Below are positions 18,099 to 28,034 of a stretch of DNA of 64,000 nt, in pieces. The stretch is from Pseudomonadales bacterium (GTDB lineage Bacteria; Pseudomonadota; Gammaproteobacteria; Pseudomonadales; Ketobacteraceae), in NCBI GenBank assembly GCA_020062665.1, contig JAGUVW010000026.1:1-64000 (forward strand), written 5' to 3'. The stretch's first letter is position 1. Every line of letters begins with the position of its first letter. Made by a program: the position numbers and the translations under genes. Below the pieces are notes generated by a model. That model had not been told where the DNA came from. It made no database searches and was given only the letters and a program-made list of their open reading frames with translations.

Positions 18099-18341
18099 GT
18101 GGCATCGGCGCTGCATCTGTCACGGCGCACCCTGGCGCGCCGCCTGCAAAGCGAAAACATCACCTACCTGAATATTCTGAACGAGGTGCGCATCGAGGAA
18201 TCGGTGCGCTATCTGGAACGCGGCATGCGCGTGAGCGAAATCGCCGGCCAGCTGGGATACGAAAGCACGGCGAGTTTCATCAATCTGTTCAAGAAGAAAA
18301 CCGGAAAAACCCCCAGCGAATATCGCAAGGCCACCAGCTAG
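18099..18341 (+). pseudogene. AraC-type HTH remnant, in frame after DUF547 stop
   Basis: Only the C-terminal DNA-binding part of an AraC regulator is present (80 residues from a GTG): HLSRRTLARRLQSENITYLN, then VSEIAGQLGYESTASFINLF and KKKTGKTPSEYRKA. The sensing domain and about half of the first helix-turn-helix lead-in are missing. There is no ribosome site, and the reading frame is that of DUF547, separated by TGA AAA AAA GCC. It looks like what remains after a deletion that removed the 5' part of an AraC gene, though a small stand-alone HTH protein or a stop read-through fusion cannot be excluded. Confidence 0.55.
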
Positions 18342-18345
18342 CCTT

Positions 18346-19182
18346 TCACGCGCTTTTGCCGAAAAACTCCACCGCCAGCAGGATGCCCAGCGCAATCACC
18401 ACGCCCGCAATACCCAGCAACAGGGGGAACATCGGATTGCGCGTCACCATGCCGACCGGCGCATCCGCCGGCGCCTGGATCAACGCCAGCGTCACATTGT
18501 CACGGCCACCGGAATCCAGCGCCGCCTGCAGCAGTGCGTTGCTGGCGTCGTCGATGGTGCGGTGCCTGGCCAGGATGGCTGCGATCTGGTCGTCTTCCAG
18601 TTCATCGGTCAGGCCGTCGCTGCACAACAGCAGCCAGTCGCCCTGCTCCCAGGCGTCGCGCTGGTAGCCGATCTCCAGCCCTTCGGCCGACGTGCTGCCC
18701 AGACAGGAGCTGATCACGTGTTGATGCGGGTGAGTCTTGGCCTGCTGTTCCGACAGCAAGCCGGACTTCAGCATGCGCTGGACGATGGAATGATCCTCGC
18801 TGCGCTGAACCAGCCTGCCCTTGCGCCAGCGATAGATGCGGCTGTCGCCACTCCAGGCGATCTCGTATTCGTTGCCCTGCTCGCGCACCACCACCACCGT
18901 CGTACCCATGCCGCGCAGTTCCGGCTGGGCCACGCCACGGGTCACGATCTTCTGATGGGCGGCGCGCAGGGCCGCTTCGATATCGGCACCCTGACTGATG
19001 CGTTCGGGAATTTCCTCGCAGGCGATGGCGCTGGCGATCTCGCCGCCGTGGTGGCCACCCATGCCGTCGGCCACCACCCACAGGCCGTGGCCGTCGTCCA
19101 TGTGCAGGCTGTCCTGATTCTGGTTGCGCTTGTGTCCCGGGTGGGTCTGGGCGGACGAACGGCTGGAATGGCTGTGACTCAT
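18346..19182 (-). CDS. PP2C-family serine/threonine phosphatase with C-terminal membrane anchor
   Basis: The protein has 278 residues and is an Mg/Mn-dependent phosphatase of the PPM/PrpC type. Motifs in order: RNQNQDS, VVADGMGGHHGGE (metal-binding Asp), SGDSRIYR, LLCSDGLTDELEDDQI and GGRDNVTLAL. A C-terminal helix (FPLLLGIAGVVIALGILLAV) probably anchors it in the inner membrane. Such phosphatases often pair with a Ser/Thr kinase or a type VI secretion locus, but none is nearby. ATG 19182 (MSHSHSS) follows a G-rich site; the frame is open further upstream. It is convergent with the AraC remnant. Confidence 0.85.
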   Translation of the reverse strand: MSHSHSSRSSAQTHPGHKRNQNQDSLHMDDGHGLWVVADGMGGHHGGEIASAIACEEIPERISQGADIEAALRAAHQKIVTRGVAQPELRGMGTTVVVVREQGNEYEIAWSGDSRIYRWRKGRLVQRSEDHSIVQRMLKSGLLSEQQAKTHPHQHVISSCLGSTSAEGLEIGYQRDAWEQGDWLLLCSDGLTDELEDDQIAAILARHRTIDDASNALLQAALDSGGRDNVTLALIQAPADAPVGMVTRNPMFPLLLGIAGVVIALGILLAVEFFGKSA

Positions 19183-19459
19183 AGGATCTGCCCCCGCTGA
19201 ACCGGGAGGCTGGCGCATACGTTGCGAAGTGAACTGGGCTGGAAAAAGGTGAGTGTCATCCGGTACCTGACCGACGCGATTCATGATCTGCATAAAGTGT
19301 CGTTCAGATTAGGCCGGCTGAAAAGTGCACGGGCAGAATTTTGTTCAGACAGAGAACCGGTACCGCTCCGGCTCGCGCGAGCGGTGCTTTCGAGGCAGGG
19401 GAGCGCAGACACCCCATCAGAAACGGCCAACCTGACCATTCCTGACGGGTACGGGAAAA

Positions 19460-20032
<573 letters not shown>

Positions 20033-20063
20033 TCAGGTTGGGCTCTTGGCCTGCAGGGAATTC

Positions 20064-20079
20064 AGCATAAAACACGCCA
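20064..20079 (-). promoter_or_regulatory. Candidate sigma-54 promoter for nifF
   Basis: On the minus strand the element reads TGGCGTGTTTTATGCT, with GG and GC exactly ten bases apart as required for the -24/-12 pair. It has three mismatches to TGGCACGNNNNTTGCW. It lies 62 bp upstream of the nifF start. Two TGT-N10-ACA sites lie 81 and 124 bp further upstream, which makes a real NifA-dependent promoter likely. Confidence 0.65.
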
Positions 20080-20160
20080 CAAAGGCGTTTGTTTTGATTC
20101 CGCTTATCCCGCTGATTCTGTGGCACTTTTTAGTGTGGGCATCCGGGGCTGAACAGCGCT

Positions 20161-20176
20161 TGTCGAGATCCCCACA
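20161..20176. promoter_or_regulatory. NifA upstream activator site (TGT-N10-ACA) for nifF
   Basis: TGTCGAGATCCCCACA fits the NifA consensus TGT-N10-ACA exactly. It is about 80 bp upstream of the candidate nifF sigma-54 element and within the usual activation range. Confidence 0.65.
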
Positions 20177-20203
20177 GTGCAATTTCCACGGCAATTGAAC
20201 CAA

Positions 20204-20219
20204 TGTAGGGATCGCGACA
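20204..20219. promoter_or_regulatory. Second NifA site (TGT-N10-ACA) for nifF
   Basis: TGTAGGGATCGCGACA fits TGT-N10-ACA exactly. It lies 27 bp beyond the first site and just 7 bp from the clpX stop codon. Two sites in a 60-bp stretch are unlikely by chance. Confidence 0.65.
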
Positions 20220-20226
20220 ATCAGGC

Positions 20227-21528
20227 TTACATTTCCAGGATCAGGCTGGCGCAGGCGGGCGTGGCTTCGGCGGGCGCTTCCACCGTGTCGGTGATGTTGG
20301 TCACCACCAGTTCCCGCTTGTCGCCCTGCTGTTCCACCGCCAGCACGCAACGACGCAGTCCTGGCGTGGTGGGCAGATTGAACATGGTGTCGTGCAGCGC
20401 AGATTCCAGCACCGCGCGCAGGCCGCGGGCACCGGTGTGGCGTTCGATGGCCTGCTCCGCCACAAAGCGAATGGCCGCGTCGGTAATGTCCAGCGTCACG
20501 CTCTGGTAGGCGAACAGTTGGCGGTACTGCTTCACCAACGCATTGCGCGGCTCAGTGAGAATGCGCACCAGCGCTTCCACATCCAGTTCCTGCAAAAAAG
20601 TAATGATGGGGAAGCGGCCGATGAATTCAGGAATCAGGCCGAATTTGTTGAGGTCGTCCGGCATCAGCGCGGCCATCAGTTCGCTCACCGAAGGCGCTGC
20701 GGTTTTCGGCGGCGTGTGAAAACCGATACCGGTCTGCTGCGGGCGAATGCGATTGCCGATCAGTTCTTCCAGACCCGGAAATGCGCCGCCAACGATGAAC
20801 AGAATATTGCGGGTGTCGATGCTGACTTCCTCGCCACCTTCGCGCCGCCGGCCCGCCTTCGGCAAACGCAGTTCAGTACCTTCCACCAGTTTCAGCAGCG
20901 CCTGTTGCACGCCTTCGCCGGAAATATCCCGCACCGCCGTGCCGCCGCCACTGCGTTTGGCCAGCTTGTCCACTTCGTCGATGTAAACAATGCCCCATTG
21001 CGCCTGCTCAACATCGCCGCCAGCCGCCTCGAGCAGACGCACGATGATGCTGTCCACATCGTCGCCGACGTAGCCGGCCTGGGTCAGCGTGGTGGCATCA
21101 GCAGAAGCAAACGGCACACCCAGAATACGCGCCAGACTGCGCACGATCAGGGTCTTGCCAGTACCGGACGGCCCCGCCATCAGCACGTTGGCTTTTTCCA
21201 GCTCCACACCGGCCAGATCACCGCAGAACGACTGCGTGCCCTGATTGAGCAGGCGCAGAAAATGATTGAACACCGCAACAGCCAGCGTACTTTTTGCTGC
21301 TTCCTGCCCGATCACGTATTCGTCCAGATGTTTTTTGATGGCGGCGGGCGAACGCAATTCCGGCGCCATTTTCTGCACCTTGCGCTTCTGGCCCCAGCTG
21401 CTCACCACTTGGTGGGCCAGCTTGACGCAGGCTTCGCAGATGCGGCCCTCGCTACCGGCAATCAGCGGAACCTGCGGACTCTTTTCGACGCCGCAGAACG
21501 AACAATGCAGCTTTTCGTTTTCAGCCAT
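20227..21528 (-). CDS. clpX: Nif-linked ClpX paralogue (AAA+ unfoldase)
   Basis: The protein has 433 residues and would unfold proteins for ClpP. The N-terminal zinc domain has CSFCG and CEACV. Walker A is GPSGTGKT, the pore loop GYVGDD and Walker B VYIDEVDKL. The ClpP-docking loop keeps IGF (TGIGFHT). The RKH pore loop of housekeeping ClpX reads RRR here (AGRRREGG), suggesting altered substrate choice. nif clusters of the Azotobacter type carry a ClpX between nifM and nifF; a role in turnover of Nif proteins is the usual assumption. The start overlaps the nifM stop by 8 bp, and MAENEKLHCSFC is the natural N-terminus. Confidence 0.92.
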   Translation of the reverse strand: MAENEKLHCSFCGVEKSPQVPLIAGSEGRICEACVKLAHQVVSSWGQKRKVQKMAPELRSPAAIKKHLDEYVIGQEAAKSTLAVAVFNHFLRLLNQGTQSFCGDLAGVELEKANVLMAGPSGTGKTLIVRSLARILGVPFASADATTLTQAGYVGDDVDSIIVRLLEAAGGDVEQAQWGIVYIDEVDKLAKRSGGGTAVRDISGEGVQQALLKLVEGTELRLPKAGRRREGGEEVSIDTRNILFIVGGAFPGLEELIGNRIRPQQTGIGFHTPPKTAAPSVSELMAALMPDDLNKFGLIPEFIGRFPIITFLQELDVEALVRILTEPRNALVKQYRQLFAYQSVTLDITDAAIRFVAEQAIERHTGARGLRAVLESALHDTMFNLPTTPGLRRCVLAVEQQGDKRELVVTNITDTVEAPAEATPACASLILEM

Positions 21529-22411
21529 TGGCGAGTCTCCCTTCCGGATGGGTGGATGGATGGCCGGCGTCACGCGCCCGCAATAATTCGTTGATCCAAC
21601 GCTTCTGCGCGCGCTCCCGCTGCTGTTGTTCCAGCTTGCCGCGCAACGCCGGCAGAATGTCGTCGAGCAGCAGCGGCGCCGAAGGCTGTACGCTGTCGCA
21701 CAGCATGATGTGAAAACCCAATGGCGATTCCACCACGTCGCTGACCTGCCCCGGTGCCAGGGTAAACAACACCTCTTCCAGCTCGGGATAGAGTTTGCCG
21801 CGGGTGACATTGCCCATTACGCCGCCCTGCAACGACGTGGGACATTCGGAATGTTTGAGTGCCTGTTCAGCAAACCGCTCCGGCTTCTTTTTCAGACGCC
21901 GCGCGATGTCGTTGATGCGCTGCCAGGCGGCTTCGCGCTGGTTTTCGGGAAAATCCGGATTGATGGTGATCAGGATGTGGCGGGCAACACGCATTTCCGG
22001 GCGCACAAACCGTTCGGGATTCATGTAGTAATACAGGCGGGCATCGGTGTCGGTGACCGGTTTCAGATCGGCGCTGATACGTTCAAGCACAGCTTCGACC
22101 CGCAGCTCGCGGGCCACTGCCGTGCGTAACGTATCCTGATCCAGATCGAGCGCCAGCAAGGTGGATTCCAGTTCACCGTCTTCAACAAATTCCGCCGCCA
22201 TCTGTTTCACAACCTGTTCCACCTGTTGCGGGGGAATGGTGACAGCCGCTGCTTCGGCGCTGCTCAACACGGCATCCTCGATGTCCAGCTTGCGCCGGGC
22301 AATGCGCTCCGCCTGCTGGCGCTGCTCCCGTGTCAGCTGAGTCGGGCTGCAGTGATAGGTTTGCAATGCGACCCGCAACAGGGGATAGGCCAGCGGCTTG
22401 CTGTCAGTCAT
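21521..22411 (-). CDS. nifM: NifM, parvulin-type peptidyl-prolyl isomerase for NifH
   Basis: NifM has 296 residues and is needed for folding of the NifH Fe protein dimer. The N-terminal helical part (about residues 1-150) precedes a rotamase/parvulin domain: RVARHILITINPDFPEN, AEQALKHSECPTSLQGG and GQVSDVVESPLGFHIML. Of three clustered ATGs, 22411 (MTDSKPLAYP) is chosen because AGAGG lies 9 nt upstream. It overlaps the nifZ stop by 8 bp, so it is translationally coupled within nifWZM-clpX. Confidence 0.92.
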   Translation of the reverse strand: MTDSKPLAYPLLRVALQTYHCSPTQLTREQRQQAERIARRKLDIEDAVLSSAEAAAVTIPPQQVEQVVKQMAAEFVEDGELESTLLALDLDQDTLRTAVARELRVEAVLERISADLKPVTDTDARLYYYMNPERFVRPEMRVARHILITINPDFPENQREAAWQRINDIARRLKKKPERFAEQALKHSECPTSLQGGVMGNVTRGKLYPELEEVLFTLAPGQVSDVVESPLGFHIMLCDSVQPSAPLLLDDILPALRGKLEQQQRERAQKRWINELLRARDAGHPSTHPEGRLANG

Positions 22412-22892
22412 TCGCATCATCCTCTTCGGGTGCCGCCACTCCGCGTTTGCCTGCCGGCGCTGGCATTAACGCCGACTCGGGCACCTGCAACACCTTGCCA
22501 CCGCCAAAATGCACGTGGTACTGCACGCCATCCGGCAGATCACGCAGCACTTTTTCGATCTGCCCCGGTTGCCCTGCCGCCACCACCACTTCGCCACGCA
22601 ATGACAGCGTTTTGCGCGCCAACACCTGATCGCGGTATTCGTACAGACTCGGCACCCAAGGTTCCGATGCCAGCACCAGTTCTTCCTGGCGACAACCCAC
22701 CGTTCGGCCTTCTCCCAGAAAATGCACTTTGTAGATCAGCTGATCCTGCAGATAGGTGCCCACGTCATACACGCATCCGACAGCGCCGCGCCGCACCAGC
22801 AATTCCCCCATGGCCATGCCGGGATAAGTGCCATCGTTGCGCACATTGCGGATCACCCGCACTTCTTCACCGTATTCGTAGGCAGGGCGCAT
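22404..22892 (-). CDS. nifZ: NifZ, MoFe protein maturation factor
   Basis: NifZ has 162 residues. The family motif GEEVRVIRNVRNDGTYPGMAMG at the N-terminus, followed by RRGAVGCVYDVGTYLQD, is the beta-barrel NifZ domain. A second, weaker NifZ-like repeat lies at about residues 85-140. NifZ is known to help convert the precursor to the second P-cluster of the NifDK protein. It lies 3 bp after nifW and overlaps nifM. The acidic tail EEDDAND is unremarkable. Confidence 0.93.
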   Translation of the reverse strand: MRPAYEYGEEVRVIRNVRNDGTYPGMAMGELLVRRGAVGCVYDVGTYLQDQLIYKVHFLGEGRTVGCRQEELVLASEPWVPSLYEYRDQVLARKTLSLRGEVVVAAGQPGQIEKVLRDLPDGVQYHVHFGGGKVLQVPESALMPAPAGKRGVAAPEEDDAND

Positions 22893-22895
22893 GGT

Positions 22896-23228
22896 TCAGC
22901 CCCCCAGCAGTTGCTCAAGCGGAACGAAGGTGGATTGCGGCTCCTGCATCTTGAACACCTTGAACACCTTTTCGGTGAGTGCATCGGATTCGACAAAATC
23001 CTGATACGCGCGATTCAACAAGCTGTGATAGACCGTGCGCAACGCTGCTGCGTTGTCGGCATCCGGCAGAGCATCACCCGCCTTCTGCAAGTAATCATGA
23101 AAGCGCTGCATGATGTGCAAGCGATTGACGTGCACCACTTTCGTGTCAAACGGAATGTGGAAGAAGTTGAGAAAATCCTCAGCGGAACTCAGTTCTTCCA
23201 TTTCTTCAGCCAGGGTCAGGGTCGTCAT
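22896..23228 (-). CDS. nifW: NifW, nitrogenase stabilising/protective protein
   Basis: NifW has 110 residues, the family length. It shows the family core: LSSAEDFLNFFHIPFD, VVHVNRLHIMQRFHDYL and VFKVFKMQEPQSTFVPLEQL. NifW associates with the MoFe protein or its precursor and protects it from oxygen damage or aids maturation. The ATG overlaps the stop of the preceding gene (ATGA), so it is coupled to it. Confidence 0.93.
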   Translation of the reverse strand: MTTLTLAEEMEELSSAEDFLNFFHIPFDTKVVHVNRLHIMQRFHDYLQKAGDALPDADNAAALRTVYHSLLNRAYQDFVESDALTEKVFKVFKMQEPQSTFVPLEQLLGG

Positions 23229-23758
23229 CAGCAGGCCTCCAGTCGTTTGGCAGTGAACGGTATGACATCGGCAGAGTGGGCGCCGAGAATGTCCAGCAGC
23301 AGGCGTGCGCCGAGACGATCCGCCGTATCCAGCGCCACAACTTTGGTGATCATGGATTTGCCCTCGGCAAACTGGCCCAGCCGCAGGTTCAGATAGCCGG
23401 CTGCCTTGAGGGCAAACAGATAGAAGCGCACCAGGCCAAACGAATGATGGGTGCCGTTGATGACATCCACCATCGACACATCCTGCCAGCGCTCGGGGAA
23501 TTCGATTTTCTGGCCGACCGTTTTCATCACCCGGTGCGCGATATAGACGGCATCGTGATAGCGGTGCTGGTAGTAGTAAAAACGGTACAGGCCCACCAGC
23601 ACCGACAGATTTTGCGGTGCCAGCTCAAAGGCTTCCTGCAGCCAGGGTTCCGCTTCCGGCCCGTAGTGATCGGCAGCCTTGCGCAGCAATGCGTCCAATG
23701 TCGTTGACAGCGGTTCGTCGAAATACAGCATGTCACTGGTGAAGTTTTGCAAATCCAT
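23228..23758 (-). CDS. Nif-associated TPR-like protein of unknown role
   Basis: The protein has 176 residues. Its helical pairs suggest a tetratricopeptide-like fold (DHYGPEAEPWLQEAFELAPQ, NLSVLVGLYRFYYYQHRYHD, LFALKAAGYLNLRLGQFAEG). It lies in the nif operon between cysE and nifW, with a GGAG site before ATG 23758 and an ATGA overlap with nifW. A TPR-like scaffold beside NifW/NifZ suggests help in MoFe assembly, but no function is known to me. Confidence 0.75.
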   Translation of the reverse strand: MDLQNFTSDMLYFDEPLSTTLDALLRKAADHYGPEAEPWLQEAFELAPQNLSVLVGLYRFYYYQHRYHDAVYIAHRVMKTVGQKIEFPERWQDVSMVDVINGTHHSFGLVRFYLFALKAAGYLNLRLGQFAEGKSMITKVVALDTADRLGARLLLDILGAHSADVIPFTAKRLEAC

Positions 23759-23778
23759 GGTGGTTACTCCCCCCGTCA

Positions 23779-24642
23779 TCAGGCACCCAGGCGTACGCCC
23801 GTGGGACAATCGTTGGCACAGATTTCATTGTCACGCTCGCAGGCTTGCAGTTCGATTGCCTGCGGTAGCGCCGATGGATTGGCAATGCGTTCTTCCAGCG
23901 CGTCGATGCGGCTGAGCAGGCAGGCAATGGCCTTGCCCACTGGATCAGGAATCAGGTGATGATCCAGATCGATGCCGTAGGGATTGAGGCGGCCCGCTTC
24001 TTTCACTTTCACGATTTTTCCCGGAATGCCCACCACCGTGCAGCCTTCCGGTACATCCTGCACCACCACCGAGTTGGCACCGACACGGGCATTTTTGCCA
24101 ACGGTAATCGGCCCCAGAATCTTGGCGCCGGCGCCCACCAGTACGCCATCGCCCAACGTGGGATGTCGCTTGCCCTTGTTCCAGCTGGTGCCGCCCAGGG
24201 TGACGCCGTGATACAGCGTCACGTCGTTGCCCACTTCGGCCGTTTCGCCAATGACCACACAGGCGCCGTGATCGATGAAAAAGCGCTGGCCGATAGTGGC
24301 GCCCGGATGAATGTCGACGTTGCTGATCATGCGCGCCAGAAACGACAGCAAGCGCGCCAGATAACGCATGCCACGCCTCCACAGCAATGAACTGAGGCGA
24401 TAGGTCATGATGGCGTGCACACCGGGATAGGTGGTGAGCACTTCGAACGTGGTGCGCGCGGCCGGATCGCGCTCGAACACACAGGCGATGTCGGCGCGCC
24501 ACTGCGCCCATAACCCCGGCGTCTTTGTCCCCAACGATTCAGCGCGCCTGTGCTGGCCTGCGGATCCGCGTCGCGCAGGCTTTTTGTTTTTACCCGCCGG
24601 ACAGGCTGCCGAAAACTGAACGCGCTGTGCCCAAAAAATCAT
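23779..24642 (-). CDS. cysE: Nif-linked serine O-acetyltransferase
   Basis: The protein has 287 residues and makes O-acetylserine, the precursor of cysteine that feeds NifS and Fe-S assembly. The hexapeptide-repeat left-handed beta-helix covers about residues 105-215: [42 protein letters not shown] and [13 protein letters not shown]. The start ATG overlaps the nifV stop (ATGA) and has GGAGG upstream, so a 48-residue basic N-terminal extension before LWAQWRADI seems real; it is unusual for this short type. The Cys-containing C-terminal tail ([14 protein letters not shown]) is also distinctive. Confidence 0.88.
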   Translation of the reverse strand: MIFWAQRVQFSAACPAGKNKKPARRGSAGQHRRAESLGTKTPGLWAQWRADIACVFERDPAARTTFEVLTTYPGVHAIMTYRLSSLLWRRGMRYLARLLSFLARMISNVDIHPGATIGQRFFIDHGACVVIGETAEVGNDVTLYHGVTLGGTSWNKGKRHPTLGDGVLVGAGAKILGPITVGKNARVGANSVVVQDVPEGCTVVGIPGKIVKVKEAGRLNPYGIDLDHHLIPDPVGKAIACLLSRIDALEERIANPSALPQAIELQACERDNEICANDCPTGVRLGA

Positions 24643-25787
24643 GACTGGCCTCCGGCCCGCAACGGGCGAATGTCGTACAAATCGTGAAAGAAGCTGCGCA
24701 GATCCGGCGCTGTCGGACTGCGCTTGGTGAAGGCCGAAAAATGCCGGATTCGCACCAGCAAGCGCTGGGCTTGTTCCTGCGTCAGCGCAATACCGAGCGC
24801 ACGATACGCGGTATGCACCATGTGTACGCCGGAATGCTTGCCCAGCACCAGGGAGTGATCGCGCCCCACTTCTGCCGGATCAAGACCCTGATAGTTGCGA
24901 CGATCCTTGAGCAGGCCATCCACGTGAATGCCAGCCTCGTGAGTGAACACACCTGCGCCCACCACACTTTTCTGCCAGGCGACGCTACGGCCAGACGCTT
25001 GTTCCACCAACGCCGACAGCGCGGGAATTTTCTGGGTGATAACATGAGTGTCGATCTGATGCAGATTTTTCAGTGCCAACACACATTCTTCCAGCGGCGC
25101 ATTGCCGGCGCGCTCACCCAGACCGTTGACCGTGGTATTGATATGGGTGGCACCGGCCAGGACGGCGGCAAGGGTATTGGCTGTCGCCAGGCCGTAGTCG
25201 TCGTGGGCGTGCATCTCCAGCTCCATATCAATGCGCTGGCGCAAAAATTCGATGCGTTTGAAGACGCTGAACGGTTCCAGGATACCCACGGTATCGGCAA
25301 AGCGGATGCGGCGGGCGCCGGCAGCCTGAGCCGCATCGGCAATTTGAATGACAAAGTCAGGATCAGCGCGGGACGCATCTTCGCAACCGATGCAGACATC
25401 GAAACCAGCATCCAGCGCCCGTGGCACCAGACGAGCGACTTCCTGCAGGGCCCAGCTGCGGCTACGATGCAATTTGCGCTGCAACATCTGATCGGACACC
25501 GGCACCGACAGATCCACCATGTGCACACCCGACGCGATGGCCGCCACCAGATCAACATCGCTCAGGCGACACCAGGCCAGCAGACGTGCCGGCAGACGCA
25601 GATCCGCAATCGCCCGCATCACATCGATCTCCTCTGGCCCCATAGCGGGAATGCCCACTTCCAGCTCTGGTACACCGGCATCCACCAGCGCCTTGGCAAT
25701 TGCCAGTTTCTCTTCGCAGGTGAAGGCAACGCCGGCACTCTGTTCACCGTCGCGCAAAGTGGTGTCATCGATTACTACGCTGCTCAT
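24639..25787 (-). CDS. nifV: Homocitrate synthase NifV
   Basis: The protein has 382 residues and condenses acetyl-CoA and 2-oxoglutarate to homocitrate, the organic ligand of FeMo-co. The HMGL-like TIM barrel carries the metal/active-site signatures [16 protein letters not shown] (residues 7-22) and [12 protein letters not shown], with [13 protein letters not shown] and GKHSGVH near the end of the barrel. ATG 25787 follows GGGGAG; the frame is open further upstream, overlapping nifS, and that extension is rejected. It is coupled to cysE by an ATGA overlap. Confidence 0.93.
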   Translation of the reverse strand: MSSVVIDDTTLRDGEQSAGVAFTCEEKLAIAKALVDAGVPELEVGIPAMGPEEIDVMRAIADLRLPARLLAWCRLSDVDLVAAIASGVHMVDLSVPVSDQMLQRKLHRSRSWALQEVARLVPRALDAGFDVCIGCEDASRADPDFVIQIADAAQAAGARRIRFADTVGILEPFSVFKRIEFLRQRIDMELEMHAHDDYGLATANTLAAVLAGATHINTTVNGLGERAGNAPLEECVLALKNLHQIDTHVITQKIPALSALVEQASGRSVAWQKSVVGAGVFTHEAGIHVDGLLKDRRNYQGLDPAEVGRDHSLVLGKHSGVHMVHTAYRALGIALTQEQAQRLLVRIRHFSAFTKRSPTAPDLRSFFHDLYDIRPLRAGGQS

Positions 25788-25815
25788 TCTGCTCCCCACG
25801 GTGGCGTCGTCAGAT

Positions 25816-27024
25816 TCAGCCGTACACGGGCGCGAATGCTTTTTCGGGCTCTGCCACCGGGCCATGCTCGCCCCAGTACGGCGACAGCTTGCGCAATTGC
25901 GCCACGATCGGCGGAACGGCAGCGATCACGCGCTCGATTTCGTCCTGCGTGGTGTAACGCGACAACGAGAACCGCACGGTGCCATGGGCTGCCGTGTAGG
26001 GAATGCCCATGGCCCGCATGACGTGGGACGGCTCCAGCGATCCCGATGTGCAGGCCGATCCGCTCGATGCCGCGATGCCGGCCTTGTTCAGCAACAGCAG
26101 AATCGCTTCGCCCTCGATATATTCGAACGCAATATTCAGCGTGTTGGGCAGACGATTGTCGGGATCACCGGTGACAAACGCATTGGGCACCGTGGCCAGA
26201 ATGCCTTCCTGCAATTGGTCGCGCAGCGCCTTCACCACCGTGCTTTCATGTTCCATGTGTGCCAGCGCCAATTCGGCCGCCTTGCCCAGTGCAACGATAC
26301 CGGCCGCGTTTTCAGTGCCCGCCCGGCGACCGCGTTCCTGATGCCCACCGCGCAACAGCGGGCGAAAGCGCGTGCCACGCTTCAGATACAGCACGCCGAT
26401 ACCTTTCGGCGCATGCAGCTTGTGCCCCGACAATGACAGCATGTGAATACTGGAATTTTTCAGATCGATGGGCAGCTTGCCTACCACCTGCACCGCGTCA
26501 GTGTGAAACATGACACCCGCTTCTTCCGCCAGGCGCGCCATTTCTTCCACCGGGAACAGGGTTCCGGTTTCGTTGTTCGCCCACATAACGCTGACAATGG
26601 CGACGTTGTCGCTCAGCAACTCGCGGTACTTGTCCAGACTGAGCCGGCCTTTGCCATCCACTTCCAGCTTGTGCACGGTGTAGCCTTCTGTCGCCAGCTG
26701 ATCGCACAGCGTCAGCACCGCCGGATGCTCCACTGTCGTCGTGATGATCTCGCGCCGTTCCGGCTGCGCTTTCAGTGCAGACAGTATGGCCGTGGAATCC
26801 GATTCAGTGCCGCAGGAGGTGAACACGATTTCCGAATCATGCTCTGCCCCCAGCAACGTCTGCACGGACTGGCGGGCCTTTTTCAGCGCCTGTCCCACCC
26901 GGTTGCCAAAGCTGTGCAGTGACGATGGATTGCCGAACTGCTCGGTGAAAAAAGGCAGCATGGCCTCGACAACGGCGGGATCGACCCTGGTGGTGGCATT
27001 GTTGTCCAGATAGATGTCGGCCAT
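25816..27024 (-). CDS. nifS: Cysteine desulfurase NifS
   Basis: NifS has 402 residues and is a PLP enzyme that takes sulfur from cysteine for nitrogenase Fe-S clusters on NifU. The PLP lysine is in [14 protein letters not shown], and the catalytic cysteine in [16 protein letters not shown]. The N-terminus [16 protein letters not shown] is canonical. It lies one base after the nifU stop, so the two are almost certainly co-translated. Confidence 0.95.
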   Translation of the reverse strand: MADIYLDNNATTRVDPAVVEAMLPFFTEQFGNPSSLHSFGNRVGQALKKARQSVQTLLGAEHDSEIVFTSCGTESDSTAILSALKAQPERREIITTTVEHPAVLTLCDQLATEGYTVHKLEVDGKGRLSLDKYRELLSDNVAIVSVMWANNETGTLFPVEEMARLAEEAGVMFHTDAVQVVGKLPIDLKNSSIHMLSLSGHKLHAPKGIGVLYLKRGTRFRPLLRGGHQERGRRAGTENAAGIVALGKAAELALAHMEHESTVVKALRDQLQEGILATVPNAFVTGDPDNRLPNTLNIAFEYIEGEAILLLLNKAGIAASSGSACTSGSLEPSHVMRAMGIPYTAAHGTVRFSLSRYTTQDEIERVIAAVPPIVAQLRKLSPYWGEHGPVAEPEKAFAPVYG

Positions 27025-27025
27025 C

Positions 27026-28003
27026 TCACACCCCCGACACGGTGACAGGCGCATTATTGGAGACCGGAATCACCTTGACGAACTCGCCCAGATCCTCGAT
27101 CAGCTTCTGCTGGATGCCCCCCAGGGTCGCACTGGCCAGCTGACAGCCGGTGCAGGCACCGATGAGTTTCACGTAGATATTTTTGCCATCCACATCCACC
27201 AGTTCCACATCGCCATGATCGCGCTGCAGGGTGGGCCGGATGGCGGCCAGCACCAGCTCGATCCGACGGATGCGCTGCACGCCGGTCATTTTTGCCGGTG
27301 CAATTGAAGCAGCGCTGGCCGCAGCCGGAGCGACTGTTGGCACGGATTCAGCGGGAGCAGGTATTGCGGGCGTTTTCAGCGGCACGATTTTTTTCTCCTT
27401 GCCCTTGATGGGTGCAGGTACGAAGGATTCCCCCCGCGCTGCCATTTCTTCAGTGAGCAGCGCTTCGATTTTTTCGTGGCAGGAGGAACAACCGCCACCG
27501 GCCTTGGTGTAGTTGGTGACATCCTCCACGGAACTGAGGCTGTTCGCCTTGATGGTATCGCGCACCATCACTTCGTCGATGGCGAAGCATTTGCACACCA
27601 GTGCGCCTTCCTCGTGATCGTCTTCCAGCTTCTCGCCCCGGTAGTCGGCAATGGCTGCGCGCAACGCTTCGCGGCCCATCACCGAGCAGTGCATTTTTTC
27701 CGGTGGCAAGCCGTCGAGGAAATCGGCGATGTCCTGGTTGCTGATCTTGAGCGCGTCATCCAGGGTCATGCCTTTGACCATCTCGGTCAGTGCAGAGGAC
27801 GACGCAATGGCTGAACCACAACCGAATGTCTGGAAGCCCGCATCCAGAATGATCTCGGTCCTGGGATCGACTTTCAGCGTCAGCCGCAGTGCATCGCCAC
27901 AGCTGATCGATCCCACATCGCCCACCGCATTGGCTTCGACCACGGCGCCCGCGTTCTTGGGGTTGTAGAAATGTTCTTTCACTTTTTCAGAGTAATCCCA
28001 CAT
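27026..28003 (-). CDS. nifU: NifU Fe-S scaffold
   Basis: NifU has 325 residues and the full three-domain form. The IscU-like N-terminal scaffold has its cysteines in [20 protein letters not shown] and MHCSVMG. The central 2Fe-2S domain has [10 protein letters not shown] and [11 protein letters not shown]. The C-terminal Nfu domain has [16 protein letters not shown] Pro/Ala-rich linker joins the last two. It builds clusters from NifS sulfur and gives them to NifH and the NifB/NifEN route. GGGAG precedes ATG 28003. Confidence 0.95.
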   Translation of the reverse strand: MWDYSEKVKEHFYNPKNAGAVVEANAVGDVGSISCGDALRLTLKVDPRTEIILDAGFQTFGCGSAIASSSALTEMVKGMTLDDALKISNQDIADFLDGLPPEKMHCSVMGREALRAAIADYRGEKLEDDHEEGALVCKCFAIDEVMVRDTIKANSLSSVEDVTNYTKAGGGCSSCHEKIEALLTEEMAARGESFVPAPIKGKEKKIVPLKTPAIPAPAESVPTVAPAAASAASIAPAKMTGVQRIRRIELVLAAIRPTLQRDHGDVELVDVDGKNIYVKLIGACTGCQLASATLGGIQQKLIEDLGEFVKVIPVSNNAPVTVSGV

Positions 28004-28034
28004 GGTACGAATCTCCCATTCTGTGAGCCATCGA

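Noticed and set aside
19362-19385. Hairpin ACCGCTC/GAGCGGT as a terminator or RNA element
   Set aside because: The 7-bp stem has no T-run on the nifF (minus) side and only GCTTT on the plus side; nothing else in this 277-bp gap supports a feature.
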